Positions 1 through 11,654 of a DNA stretch of 64,000 bases are shown piece after piece (within the stretch, counting starts at the first letter, position 1; each line of letters begins with the position of its first letter). The DNA is from Rhinopithecus roxellana (lineage: Eukaryota > Chordata > Mammalia > Primates > Cercopithecidae). A program made the position numbers and the translations under genes. The stretch spans positions 32,753,483 through 32,817,482 of the forward strand of contig NC_044561.1 of the NCBI RefSeq assembly GCF_007565055.1. The letters run 5' to 3'. The notes under the pieces were generated by a model. That model saw nothing but the letters and a program-made list of their open reading frames with translations, did no database searches and had not been told where the DNA came from.

Positions 1-169
1 ATAAAATTTGATATCTTAATTGTTTTACATATATCGTTTAGTGGTGTCAATTACATTTGCAATGATACGCAACCATCATCATTATTTGCAAAACTTTTTA
101 TCATCCCAGGGAGAAATTCTCAACTCAGATAGAAACTCATTAAGCAAGTATGAGTGCTCTTGTTACACA

Positions 170-333
170 TTGATTTTCCATAGATGTATAGGTTTATTTC
201 TGAACTCTCAATTTTATCCCATTGGCCTGTATGTTTATCCATGTGCCAGGACCATACTGATTTGATTACCTTGCTTTGTAGTAATTGGGTGAGTTCTTTC
301 AATTTGTTCTTTTATTTTTCAACGTTTCCCTTT
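170..333 (-). repeat. Duplicated L1 ORF2 segment inside the L1 3' UTR
   Basis: This stretch closely matches 1707-1865 of the same L1 in the same orientation. Shared strings include CCATAGATGTAT, GTATGTTTATCCAT and CTTTGTAGTAATTGGG. It interrupts 3' UTR sequence that continues on both sides. Both copies appear to lack the same roughly 10 bases relative to the L1 sequence I recall after CTTTGTAGTAA. That points to one copy having been made from the other rather than two independent L1 insertions. Confidence 0.7.
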
Positions 334-983
334 CATTTGCCTTCACCCCAGCCTATGGTAACCTCTCCTCTACTTTATGTCCCTATAATATATATTTTAT
401 ATAGGTGGAATCATACAATATTAATATTTTGTGTCTGGCTTATTAACACTCAGCATAATGTTTTCAAGGTTAATCCATGTTTTGACATGCATCAGAACTT
501 CATTTCTTTTTATTGCTGAATGTTATTTTATTGCAGTTATATAGAGTATTTTGTTTATCCATTCATCTGTGGATAGAAACTTGGGTTGCTTTCACCATTT
601 GACAATTATGAATAATAAATATTGGTATACAAGTACCTGCATGAGACCTTGCTTTCCATTCTTTTGGACATATACCTAAGAGAGAAGTTGCTGGGTTATA
701 TGGGAGTTCTATTATTAACATCTTGGAGAACTGCCAAACTTTTCTACAGCATCTGCACTATTTTACATTCCCATCATGAATGTCTGAGGATTACAATATC
801 TCCACATTCTCACCAAGATTTATTATTTTTCTTTTTTAAAAAATTATATAATTATCCTGGTAGATATGAAGTAACAACTCATTGCGGCTTTTATTTGAAT
901 TTCCCTAATGGCTAAAACTGTTGGACATCTTTTTTGTGTGCTTATTGGTCATTTGTATAACTTATTTGAGAAACACCTATTCA

Positions 984-1257
984 GACAGAGTTTCGCTGTT
1001 GTCGCCCAGGCTGGAGTGCAATGGTGCGATCTCAGCTCACTGTAACCTCTGCCTTCCATGTTCAAGTGATTCCCCGCCTTAGCTTCCCAAGTCAGTGAGA
1101 TTACAGACACCCACCACTTCGCCCGACACATGTTTGTACTTTTAGTAGAGACGGAGTTTCATCACGTTTGCCAGGCTGGTCTCAATCTCCTGACCTCAAG
1201 ACCCGCCTTGGCCTCTCAAAGTGTTGGGATTCCAGGCTTGAGCCACTGTGCCCGGAC
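984..1257 (-). mobile_element. Alu (old, AluS/J-like), antisense, inside L1
   Basis: The antisense Alu body runs from CAGAGTTTCGCTG to CCACTGTGCCCGGAC. It is diverged and its poly-T tract has decayed. L1 sequence resumes directly on both sides, so the Alu is younger than the host L1. No clear target-site duplication remains. Confidence 0.9.
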
Positions 1258-2610
1258 GGTTGTGTGCAATTCTGTTTTTGAGTTGTAGGTATTCCTTGTA
1301 GATTCTGCTTATTAAGCCCCTATTAGATATATAATTTGCAAATATTTTATCCACTTCTGTACGTTATTTCACTTTCTTTATAATGTCCTTTGATGAACAA
1401 TATATTTAAATTGTGATGAATTTCAATTTGTGTAACTTTTCTTTTGTTGCTCATTATTTTGGTTTTATACAAAAAAATTAAATGCCAAATTTAAAAATCA
1501 TGTAGATTTACTCATGTTTTCTTCTAGGCATGCTATAAGTTTAACTCTTATATTGGGTCAATGAATCATTTTGAGTTAATTTGTTATATGGCATAAAACA
1601 CGGATCCAACTTTATTCTTTTAATGTAGAAATACACTTGTCCCACACCATTGTTGATAAGACTATTCTTTTCCCCATAGAATATACTTGGTGCTCTTTTT
1701 AAAAATCAGTGTTCCATAGATGTATGGGTTTATTTCTGGACTCTATTTAAATCCATTGACTTGTATGTTTATCCATTTGCCAGGGCCATACTGATCCGTC
1801 CCTCTAGCTTTGTAGTAATTGGGAAGTGTGAGTCCTTTCATTTTGTTATTTTCTTTTTCAACATTGTTTGGAGTATTCAGATCCCTTTGCAACTCCACAT
1901 GAGTTTGAGGGATGGCTTTTTCATTTCTGCAAAGGGGTTGTTGGAATTTTGATAAGAATTGCATTGAACTTGTAGATCACGTTGGGTAGTATTGGAAACA
2001 TAACAATACTAAGTCTCCCAATATTTTCATTTATGTAGGTCTTCTTTAACTTCCTTTACCAATGTTTTGTAGTTTTCAGTGTACAAATCTTTGACTTCCT
2101 TGTTCAAATTTGTTGCTAGGTATTTTATTCTTTGAGATAATATTATACATTGGAATACTTTATTAATTACTTTTTTTCTATCTGTATTCATAGGGAATAT
2201 TGGTCTATAACTTTCTGTTCTTTGGATTTCTCCATCTGACTTTGGTATAAGGATAATGCTTATCTCATGTAATGACTTGAGAAATGCTCCTTCCTCTATT
2301 CTTTGGAAGAATTTAAGATGAATTGGTGTTTATTCTTTTTTACATGTTTGACAGAATTCACCAATGAGACATCTAATACTGGGCTTTTGTTGTTGTTGAG
2401 GAGCAGTTTTGATTACCGGTCTATTCTCTGTCCTTGTTATAGGTCTGTTAAGAATTTCTTCTTCTTCTTGAATCACATTAGTTCATTGATGCGTGGCTAA
2501 AAATTTGTCCATTTTATTTGGTTATCTAATTTTGAGGTGTACAGTCCATTTCACCTAGGCTGTCTAATTTTGGAGTGTTCATAGTATTTCTTTACATTTC
2601 TTTCTATTGT

Positions 2611-3075
2611 TAGAGACAAGTTTAATTAATAAATATAAAATATGGTATTCTCCTATTTCCACAATGATCAAGAAAAACTCTTCAATTTTTATCTTTTTTT
2701 ATGTCCTCTCTCCTCAACTTCACCCCTATCATTTTCCTTTCTTGGGAATCTTGATGAAGGAATTTTGCAAACAACATCAAATTTCAGAATCTGGTTTTGT
2801 AAGTTGTTGACAAGATTGTGGCCAGTTTCAGACATTTGAAAGCTTTGTTCTGAGTGAAATAATGTATGAATCCTCCTCTTTTACACTTGTTCATTGGTAT
2901 TTAAAACCTATAGGATAGCTGATGCCCCTTTTTTGGTGGCCAAAGATGAAATCTGGAATAAAAGATATTTTTAACTTTCCTCCACCATTCAGGGACTAAT
3001 GAAAATTATAGATAATCTGGGATAAATCTCTTATAACCTTACTATTTGATTATGCATTACAAGCTTCCCCTGCTT
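2611..3075. other. AT-rich sequence, no feature recognised
   Basis: Pyrimidine-rich, AT-rich sequence immediately beyond the L1. It may be an unrecognisably decayed continuation of that element. Two overlapping open frames of 65-67 codons occur here, with no motif and low-complexity composition. Confidence 0.4.
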
Positions 3076-3090
3076 TTCTCTCTCTCTCTG

Positions 3091-3128
<38 letters not shown>

Positions 3129-3140
3129 TCTCTCTCTCTT
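3076..3140. repeat. Compound microsatellite (TC)n(AC)n(TC)n
   Basis: A TC tract (3076-3106, with one G interruption near 3090) passes into an AC tract (about 3107-3128) and back into TC (3128-3140). It is likely polymorphic in length. Confidence 0.97.
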
Positions 3141-4329
3141 TCTTAACCAGCAATCAGTGTCTTAGCACAATAAAAACTGTTCTTCTTTTCATGGTCTTTA
3201 GTTTTGGTTTAGGGCTAACGCAGAAAAATTTAACACTATGTAAAGAGAGTATTTCTTTCTCAAAAAAATGTGGCAGCATTTTTTATGATGTTGATATAGT
3301 TACCTATTTTAGAAATGTTAAGACCAGTCTTGACATAGATTTGAAATAGTAGTTAAGTAATATAGCTAAACATATATATCCATGAGTAAATTTTCTCAGG
3401 AATGTTAATAATAGAACATTTACCCTGGAGCATTGGATAGATAACTCTGCTATAAAGATCATTAGATACTCTGCTGCAATGATCTTTGCCTACCTAGACA
3501 ATTTGTTCAAATACTTATGGATACATCTGTAGAAGATCCTGCCATGTCGCTAAACTGTTCAAACCCAAGGTGACCAGTACATTTCCCACTAAGTGAAAAA
3601 TACTGAACTGGATGATGACTCAGATTTTCTTTCAATCTTAAGTCTCTATCATTTAAAATAAGTCTGGGTGTCTAGGGTGATGAGATCAAATTGTGTTTCT
3701 TTGTCACTGGAAATCCCCACTGCAGGCCTTAAGAACAAGCCATTCAAAAGCTTGCACTGAGGCAACACACTTAATAGGAAAGCATGACTTCATTTTGGCA
3801 TGATTCGTCTTCAAATCAGGTCAGTGATTTAGATTTGAATGAGTGGATTGTTCATGGGCACCGGATCAAATTAGACTTTCATTTATTTTAAGAAATTCAT
3901 TAGACCAATTATGACAACCACAGAGGGATGTCTTATGCCTGAGAAGTGCAAATTATAAGAACAATAATATCCATTGTTAAGTGTGAGATGAAAATTTCTG
4001 TGTAGCTTGCTCATTAAAATCTGTTTCCTTTTACAGAAATGTTTTTTATGTAATGTAGATGGCAGGTAAAAAACACTGAACCAAAACATAATTACCGAGT
4101 TTATAACATTCTGGTAAACGCAAATTGTTTATAAAATGGAATCAGGTCAGAAAATTTAAAGGAAACTGAAAATATGAAGTTTCTCTTTTACCGTTATGTT
4201 ATATATTGTGAAAATGCACTAATTAGGTTTCAAATAAATAGAAACAAGAATCAAATTATTATATAGTTGGCATTTTTATAGCCACACACCTACATTTTAA
4301 ATAAAAACACTTACTAAACACTTTAGGAA
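3141..4329. other. Single-copy AT-rich DNA, no feature recognised
   Basis: No Alu, L1, LTR or DNA-transposon signature is visible. The only open frame of note (68 codons, minus, 3883-4089) shows no domain. Ordinary non-coding sequence is the simplest reading. Confidence 0.5.
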
Positions 4330-4530
4330 AAAGGAATTGGGATTTGGAGTCTGACTCATTTATATCTGACTCCATCACTTTTTTTCTTTCAGCAGCTTCC
4401 ATAGATTATGGTCATCTTAATTTAATCATTGCTAAACCAGGGGCAATTGTTCTTATTTTTTTAATGATTCGGTTAAAAATGATATGTGTGAAGTATTTTG
4501 CATAGTATGTATTCTCTTTAAACATTAATT
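4330..4530 (+). mobile_element. Probable MIR fragment
   Basis: Weak MIR-like order: a GGAGTCTGAC-like segment, then CCATCACTT, then a degenerate continuation. The match is poor and could be coincidental. Confidence 0.4.
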
Positions 4531-5302
4531 AATTTAATATAACATAATTAGGAAAAAATTTAGATAAAAATAATTGACATTCTTTTTCATTTTTCTTTGC
4601 AAACCTTTCAAAACACAGCAATGCGAAGGCACACTACTCACAAAACGACTTTTCATTTGCTGTGGTTCACCATTCCCTTGTAACTTAACTCTATCCCTCC
4701 ATGAAAAGCAAAGCATACAAAAAGATTTTAACGAACAATATTAGTATTGGTTTCCTTAGAGTTTACATTTTGTTATGCCTGAAATCTTCCATTGCAGCAG
4801 AAATATTTAATCATTTTTTCAGACTGAAAAACAACCTACTAACAAATCTGCAACTGTCTCAGGAGTGTTACATAGTTTCAGAAATTTTTTTTTTAATTTG
4901 GCTTAGCAATTCATGTTTTTTCATGCTTATCACATCCAGGCTACCGAGACAACTGGAAAAAGAAACTTCTGAGTGGCCTCATTATTTTCCCTTAGCTAGT
5001 ATGTCAGATTATGGAAACCACTTGATAGTGGGCTGTAATTAAACTATCTAATAAAAAATGTATACATTACAATACATATTTCTCAATTCTGGTGATGTTA
5101 GTGAAAATGTTTGTACAAACAACTCTTGTAATACAATTATATTGTATATATTTGAGTTGAATAATCTCATAATCTGATTGCTAGGTTTGTAAATCTGATT
5201 ACTATATTTTGTTTTATCATGAAGAAGAAAAACTAAACAGTCAATAACTATATAAGGTAAAGTTACCAAATGAGATAGCATTGGTTTCTCACAAATACTG
5301 TT
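4531..5302. other. AT-rich sequence with unsupported ORFs
   Basis: Contains a 113-codon open frame (4701-5042, plus). It has no signal peptide, recognisable domain, Kozak-supported start or neighbouring exon structure. I see no family match and treat it as chance. Confidence 0.5.
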
Positions 5303-5427
5303 CTGTGATTGAGATCATATCATTCTGTCAAGACTACACTTATAAAATCATCAAAATTTATATAAATATTTTTATTAACATTAATCTAAAAGAGGCTTCA
5401 CAAGGAACAATATGATCTCAATCACAG
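5303..5427. repeat. Perfect 18-bp inverted repeat with 89-bp spacer
   Basis: CTGTGATTGAGATCATAT at 5303-5320 is exactly reverse-complemented at 5410-5427. The spacer is AT-rich and not itself symmetrical. The arms do not resemble any transposon terminus I know. No 2-bp TA or 8-bp duplication is obvious outside them. Confidence 0.95.
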
Positions 5428-6018
5428 CTTCAAAGGGATTGAACTGCCATCAGCTTAAATTTTTCTGAAACTAAATAAAATTAGAGCTTTGTTGAGGAGG
5501 ATGATAATGACTGATGATGATCATGATAGAATTGTTAGATGGGTCACATATTAAAAGAAAAAATATTAAACAGAGACTATTTGTGCTCCTTTTACAACTG
5601 TAGACGACTGCTCAACTTCCTTTTCCTTATTGTGCTGTTTATGAGTGAGTCAATAACAGCCGTCACTGACTTCCGAGTCCTTTACAACTAACAAAGAAGC
5701 TGTGGTTTTCATTGATCATACCCTTGGGTAAGCCTGTGAAATTGGAAAGTTGTTTTAAAAGATTCAGTAACACTAAAAACTGCATAAGTACCCAAGGCTG
5801 TTATCAGAAATCACATTTGCATGCAGGTTTCTCTACTGGATTAACTTGTCAAGGTTGTATTAAAAATCAAGCTAAACACTCATGGGTCTTTTTATAGGAA
5901 CTGAATAATATCTTTAAACAAACTAGACTCAGCATCCCTTTTGTACCTTAGAACTTTGTCTACTTGGAGCAAAAGAAGACAAGATGGGATAGACCAGAGG
6001 ATCAAGACCCTGCACTCA
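5428..6018. other. Single-copy sequence, no feature recognised
   Basis: Holds a short GATGAT-rich stretch near 5500-5525. Nothing else is interpretable. Confidence 0.45.
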
Positions 6019-6330
6019 GCTGGGTACTGTGGTTCATGCCTGTAATCTCAGTGCTTTGGAAGGCTGAGTGAGGCAGGTTGGATCACTTGAGGTTGGGAGT
6101 TCGTGACCAGCCTAGGCAACATGGGAAACTCTCTCTACACAACAATTCAAAAATTAGCCAGGCATGATGGTGTGTACCTGTAGTCCCAGCTACTTGGGAG
6201 GCTGTGTTGGGGTGATTAGTTTGGGACTAGGAGGTCAAGGCTGCAGTGAGCCATTATCATGCCACTGTGCTCCACCTGGGCAAGGAAGCAAAACCTTGTC
6301 TCAAAACAAAACAAAACAAAACAAAAAAAA
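6019..6330 (+). mobile_element. Alu, old (AluJ-like)
   Basis: Starts GCTGGGTACTGTGGTTC, runs through both monomers, and ends in a (CAAAA)n-type tail. Heavy divergence suggests a J-age copy. Flanks CCCTGCACTC (left) and CCCTACACCC (right) may be a decayed target-site duplication. Confidence 0.9.
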
Positions 6331-6674
6331 CCCTACACCCTGTAGAACAGAAAGCATTGCAGAGACTGACACCACTCCTTCAGATAAACAGTCAGAAACT
6401 CTAAGACAGAGTAGAAAGTACTCCAGGAAGAAGAAATAAAAAAGGGGTATTAGCCAAGAATACAAGGCCACAGAGAGTCTCTTCATAAATGCTGTAACTC
6501 AGACCAACTGAGAAAGGAAAGTGGGCACTCCTCATTATAGGACAGGGGAGCTCAGCACTTGCAAAAGTAGGACCTCAAACATAAGGCTTACGATAGAATT
6601 CAAGGGCAAATTTGAAAAATCCTGTGCTGCCTTCTATGCCATTGCTGATGATAGAGGATTTTATACTTGCTATA
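6331..6674. other. Single-copy sequence between Alu and hAT element
   Basis: No repeat family recognised. A 91-codon frame beginning in the Alu (6164-6439) ends here and is not a gene. Confidence 0.45.
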
Positions 6675-6680
6675 ATTTAG

Positions 6681-6869
6681 ACAAGGGGTCAGCAAAGTTT
6701 TTCTGTAAAGAGCCAGAGAGTAAATATTTTAGACTCTGTCAGCCATATTGTCTCCACCACCATAAACAGTTTGTATGAATGGACTTGACTGAGTTCTGAT
6801 AACATTTTAGTTACAAAAACTGGAGAGCGGGCCAGATTGTGGCAGTGGGCTGTCTTTTGCAGACTCCTG
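6681..6869 (+). mobile_element. Non-autonomous hAT-type DNA transposon
   Basis: The left end AAGGGGTCAGCAAAG and right end CTTTTGCAGACTCCTG correspond to the inverted termini of a common primate hAT MITE family. The inner string TCTGTAAAGAGCCAGA also fits. ATTTAG lies directly outside both ends (6675-6680 and 6870-6875), consistent with the core of an 8-bp hAT target duplication. I cannot name the exact family. Confidence 0.75.
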
Positions 6870-6999
6870 ATTTAGGTGCTAGAACATAAATGTTACTAGT
6901 CATATGACAACTTAGATCAATATTAGTTAGGCTGAAGTGGTCAGCATAATTCCGTGCTGGATTTTAGATCCAGTGGAAGTAAGTGCCAGGATTAAGGAG

Positions 7000-7180
7000 C
7001 TACCACACCCTCTTTCTTCTCTGGCCTCATTTCCTACTGCCTAACCTCTTGGTTGTTCCATTCATTCACACTGGTCGTGCTGTTATTCGAAGATCCAGGC
7101 AAGGTATGATTTCATTATTAGATCTTGGTGTTACTTCTGTCCAAAACAGTCTCCTCTGAGATACTCTCCCTTAAATATTT
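7000..7180 (+). mobile_element. L2 LINE fragment
   Basis: CTCTGGCCTCATTTCCTACTG followed by CACACTGGTCGTGCTGTTATTCG matches the general order of an L2 3' region. It is highly diverged, and L2 is an ancient mammalian family. Confidence 0.5.
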
Positions 7181-7430
7181 GTTTAAATATCCTTATATTT
7201 GCAAGGGATGCATCAGAAAACAGATTTCATCCCAGACGTTCACATGGATATAATTTCATCCATAAGATTAAAGAAAGACATAAAAAATGACACAAGAGCA
7301 GGAAGCAAGGCTTAGAGGTAGAGTCACAGTACTCTGGAATAAGAGACCAAGAGGAGAGTAACAGTAGTTGAGTGCAGATTAAGAGTGGAGTAGACAGTGG
7401 TGAAGGGGTAGAAAGGTGTGATATCTTTCT

Positions 7431-7935
7431 TTACACATCATAGGGCCATGGCTGACACTCCTGTAACAAAAGACAGAGATTAACAAGAGAAAAGGATAAC
7501 AATTTAATCAATTTTTTACATGACACAGGAGCCTTCAGAAATGAAGACCCAATGACCCAGGAGGAACTGTCTATTTTGATGCTTAGGCCCCTGAAGAATG
7601 GGTATCCATGTAGAAAGCTGACTGGACAAAAGCATATAATCCATTGGTAATAGACTGAAGGGGGAAACACAATAATGCCTTTCTATTTAAATATTTATTA
7701 GCCTCTTTGTGTTGGGTTTCTTCCTCCTAGGTATGGTCAGGACCTTTCTAGAATAAGGGTCTTCAAGGGAGAAGGGAAAAAAGTTAGAATGAGCCTTCTA
7801 GGTTTTATGGCTTGCTTTGGAGAAGAATTTTTGTTTCCATGATGTGCCTTGGGGAAGAATAATTCTAGTTTCTATGATCCACCTTGAAGAAGAGGAATTC
7901 TGAGTTCTGTGACTGACTTCAGCAAAGAAAGAGAA
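7431..7935. repeat. Unassigned repeat-like block with ~35-bp tandem units
   Basis: Higher complexity and GC than the surroundings. It ends in four imperfect tandem units of about 35 bp (7798-7832, 7833-7867, 7868-7903, 7904 onward). Each is built on a TTTCTATGAT..CTT..GAAGAAGA pattern. The style resembles the inner part of a retroviral LTR, but I see no TG..CA ends and cannot assign a family. Confidence 0.5.
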
Positions 7936-8650
7936 GAAAGAAACAGGAGGATAACAAGTCAGAAAGACCTTGCTTCTGAGGTCCTTCCAATCTCCTTTAG
8001 TTCAAAGTACTCAGCACACCAGGTACCGAACTTCAGGGTATTGTGTTCGGAGCCCTAACACTGACCTCGATTTGGGGAAAAGTAGTGTAGATGAACACAT
8101 GGAATCAGGTAAAAAGAAGATGTATTGTTATTTTACATCAATGCTCATCAAAGGATACCCACTGAAGAGCTGACACTAAACAACATAGAGGATGGGATGT
8201 CTTTTATCCAGCAAATGCCAGCTAGTATCTCTCCTTAGCCATCCCTATGCATACACCAGGCTCTCGTAGTGGAGGTAGCCTAGGTGGCTGCTGGCAAGCC
8301 AACAGCATAGGCCCCCTCTCATCCAGGTTTCTATAGTGACTGCAGGATATCCATCCTGTCGTCATCAGAAACCATGACCTTAACAGGACACTGCTACGGG
8401 GAGGCCAACCAGCCACTTGGTTGCAAGTTGAGCATTTAGGAGCATTCCAAAAAGGGGAGCAGTTGGTTTTGAATAAGGCTCATGTAAAATTTGCTTTTCT
8501 TGCTAACAATGGCTAGGACCAAACTACTACTTCAGGGTGGTATTATTAACAGATGTACTGACATGGGACCCTGTATTATATACTCACAGGCCAAGAAACC
8601 TGTTTAATGGTGAAAGAGGTGTGTTAATGGACACAAGACAATTACATACT
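7936..8650. other. Unassigned mid-GC block
   Basis: Around 8200-8450 the base composition is noticeably richer in GC than the neighbours. It reads like an old insertion or relic coding sequence. Frames on both strands are short and broken (the longest, on minus at 8222-8416, is 64 codons). No motif or family is recognised. It directly follows the tandem-unit block, so the two may be one degraded element. Confidence 0.35.
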
Positions 8651-9754
8651 AAACACCACATCTCTCAAAAAGGTGAGGCCTGAGAAAACTAAAAGTGAAG
8701 TTAAGCATAAGCTTGGAAATAATATGCATGAGATTGTAGTGTTGTCCTTTGAGATGCAGAATGTGCATTGATCCTACGGTCATTTAACCATTAAGGTAGA
8801 CTGTATGAGTCCAAGAACCAAAGAGGAAAAAGCAGAATGCCCTTATTTTCATGACTCTGAGAAGCCCAGTGCTTAAACTTCCATGAACCAGCCAGGGACT
8901 AGTCCAGAAAATAGGTATTTATTGGGAATGTGGAAGGTTTGAGCAATCTCAGCTATTGGGTTAACCCTCCTTTGCACAGTTATTTAGAAATTTAGAGGTA
9001 AATACCAGGTGAACACCAAAAAAAAAAAAAAAAAAATTCGAAAATCTAGGAAATGTAGAAGTGTTTGCTTTTATGTGATAAAACTAAGGACATGCAAAGG
9101 GTTCAGCACAATACTCCCTGTTTAAGTAATAACTCTTATAAATGACAAAGCCAGAGGCATTAGGTTTTAACCATACATAGATACAGTTATGTGTTTCTCT
9201 AATATACATACTGTAAATTATTTTCTCGTGCATATTGTTGATTGAAATTAACATCTTTAAAATGCTCTTCTTTCTTACAATAGTTAAATTTGAAAGAGAT
9301 AAAACGTTTCCCATGCCAAATTATTTTAATGTGTTTACCACACTAGCACTTTTCTAGATGTTTTCTCATCGCTTTCTTAATTCTGCTTCCATTTATGCAC
9401 AATATATTATTTTTATGGAAAGTCAAAATGACACTTTAGCAGTTTAGCATGTGTTAAAACTTTTCTGAATATTTTTAAACAACCGTGTGCTATTTAATTA
9501 ATCTTCATTAAATATTGGTGTTCTATGCTCTTTAAGCAAAATTGCTTAGATATTTAATATTATCAGCACTAAGTTATAAAAACCTTTTTAGAAAATAAGT
9601 ATGTTGTTAGAAAGTGTGCCAACAGAAAACATTCCATTTGAAGACTTTCTTTTGGAGAAATGCAACCTATAATCTAAGACTCTGCCACACTACTTGTCAG
9701 AGTGTCAAACATTTGCAACTTAAAAGACACTGGTTATGTAGAAAAATAAAAGTC
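8651..9754. other. Single-copy AT-rich DNA with an A19 tract
   Basis: An uninterrupted A19 run occupies 9018-9036 without an Alu or L1 body upstream. The stretch 9300-9600 is AT-rich with many TAAT cores, but nothing can be claimed beyond composition. Confidence 0.5.
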
Positions 9755-10038
9755 GGCCGGCTGTAGTGGCTCACGCCTGTAATCCCAGCACTTTGGGAGG
9801 CCGAGGCGGGCGGATAACGAGGTCAGGAGATCGAGACCATCCTGGCTAACATGGTGAAACCCCGTCTTTGCTAAAAATACAAAAAATTAGTTGGGCGTGG
9901 TGGCGGGGAGGCTGAGACAGGAGAATGGCGTGAACCCGGGAGGCGGAGCTTGCAGTGAGCCGAGATGGCGCCACTGCACTCCAGCCTGGGCGATGAGCAA
10001 GACTCCATCAAAAAAAAAAAAAAAAAAAAAGAAAGAAA
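9755..10038 (+). mobile_element. AluY-like element with internal deletion
   Basis: Near-consensus AluY-type body (GGCCGGCTGTAGTGGCTCACG to an A-rich tail). About 24 bp are missing where GGTGGCGGG joins GAGGCTGAG (9901-9912), a loss between short G-rich matches. Target-site duplication: AGAAAAATAAAAGTC ends at 9754 and AGAAAAAGAAAAGTC ends at 10052 (one mismatch). It is young by divergence. Confidence 0.95.
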
Positions 10039-10052
10039 GAAAAAGAAAAGTC

Positions 10053-11643
10053 ATGAAAATGTAGCTATGCAAATCATACTATCAGAGAAAAGTCTTCTGT
10101 TGTTTTTTTACTAGCATAACCATTTCTTTTGCCAGCAAATTTTATTTAGCATTAGAGAATCAATCTTCATTTGCCACAAAGGAAAGCAGTGCTTTTGATC
10201 TCTTCACAGTGACAAGTTTCTGTTCTGTAATGGAGTAAAGCTCTAACGAGATCCAACAAAGGTATTATGAAAGTTTGTTCATGTCCATTTTAAATGAAAA
10301 AAAGAAATAGAGAACTGCTATTGTGGCTTGATGATATATTTTTAAATTTTTTTTTATAATCAGCAATTATTCTTTTACAGTCTTTTTCTTGTTTTATAAC
10401 ATTTATTCAGCCTTCTCTAAGAATACGAATACTAAAAGAAATGGGCCTTCATTATTTTAATATTTATATTCAAATGTGAAAAAATAAGGCTGAAACTTTT
10501 GATGATAATGCACAATATTTTAATTCTGCTGTTATGCATTATAGTACATGTCAAAATAGATTTCTAGAGCCAAATATTTATTTCAGAAAATAATTTTGTC
10601 CTAATTCCAAGGACAGAAGTTCTAACGATATAGAGACTCATCTAATTGCTATAAAATGCTAAAACTTACACACATTGAAAAAAACAGGTAAGTTTCTTAA
10701 GAGAACAGGATTGCTGGCATGTTGAATAGTTTTGTGTTTTTTTGTTCTTTTATTTTTATTACTTTTTAAATCAATTTTTTATTTCTCCCAGGTATTCACC
10801 TGGTATCTAAGCTAGTGAGTGTAATAAGAATAAATACAAGCTTGAGGCAAAAAACGAACTCTGGAAAATTCTATAAATGCTGGCGTGTCTTTACTTCTTA
10901 TGAAAGCTAATCACCTGAATGATTAAGTAAACCACCTCAAAGCAAGAAAAGAAATATTTATTGAAATTTCAGATGTAAAATGGTATCACAGAAACAGCAA
11001 ATGTAATCCCCGTTTAGTTCAATGTACCATATCTTCATTCCAAAAGGTTTCCTTCACGGAAAGAGAAAAATAAGCACTTCAGATATGTTACAGAAATTAA
11101 ATCTCCAGTAACCAGTGACTTCATAATGCCAAAGTTTGTGAAGAGTGAAATTATTTTCTTCTATTAGTGTATGTTTTAATAAATAAATGATTTTTCTTTT
11201 CATTTGCAAGGCAGGTGAAAGAAGCATAAAATGCAACTTAGGAAAATAAAGCCAAATCAAATTTGCATAAATGAACAAAAAAGCCTCCACTGTTGACCAA
11301 CATTTGTGAAATAGTTTAGTATAACATCATTCTGTTCTTGTTTCATGACTCTCTAGGAAGGTGAAAATTATTTCACTTTATTTTCAGTAAGAAAATATTC
11401 GTTTTGATATCAGGACATTGGATTATTAAGAAATGTAGACAAGCAAACAAATGTTTTCTGGTATTATTGAGTCAGCTTTGGGGTCATGAAAACGACTGAT
11501 ACAGATTGCTATCACTATAAATCATTATAAAAAGCAACTTGACCATGTCACTGTGCATAGTCGTGTTGCAGCAAAATAAATATAGCTTTGCTTAACCATA
11601 GAACTGTGTATCTTTTGACAAATAACTACAACAGGAAACAAGG
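10053..11643. other. Single-copy AT-rich DNA
   Basis: No repeat recognised over about 1.6 kb. An ATGCAAAT octamer sits at 10067-10074; one octamer in this length is not meaningful on its own. T-rich runs occur near 10345 and 10735-10770. Confidence 0.5.
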
Positions 11644-11654
11644 AAGGAATTCTT

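Larger units (their letters stand above)
1..2610 (-). mobile_element. Old L1 (L1MB/L1MC-like), ORF2 and 3' UTR, interrupted
   Basis: On the minus strand this follows the recalled order of an old L1M element. The 3' UTR lies at the left (1-150 and about 335-600), followed rightwards by progressively earlier ORF2 sequence to about 2610. Both ORF2 and the UTR are riddled with stops and indels, so nothing is translatable. The left end runs out of the window. An Alu sits at 984-1257, and a second, out-of-place copy of ORF2 sequence lies at about 170-333. Parts of ORF2 are missing near 2150. The family level (L1M) is secure; the subfamily is a guess. Confidence 0.85.

Noticed and set aside
4701..5042. 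113-codon open frame
   Set aside because: No domain, start context, splice structure or family similarity; AT-rich composition makes chance likely.
9018..9036. A19 tract as the tail of a processed pseudogene
   Set aside because: No coding similarity upstream and no flanking duplication seen.
10067..10074. ATGCAAAT octamer as a regulatory site
   Set aside because: A single 8-mer in 64 kb of AT-rich DNA is expected by chance.
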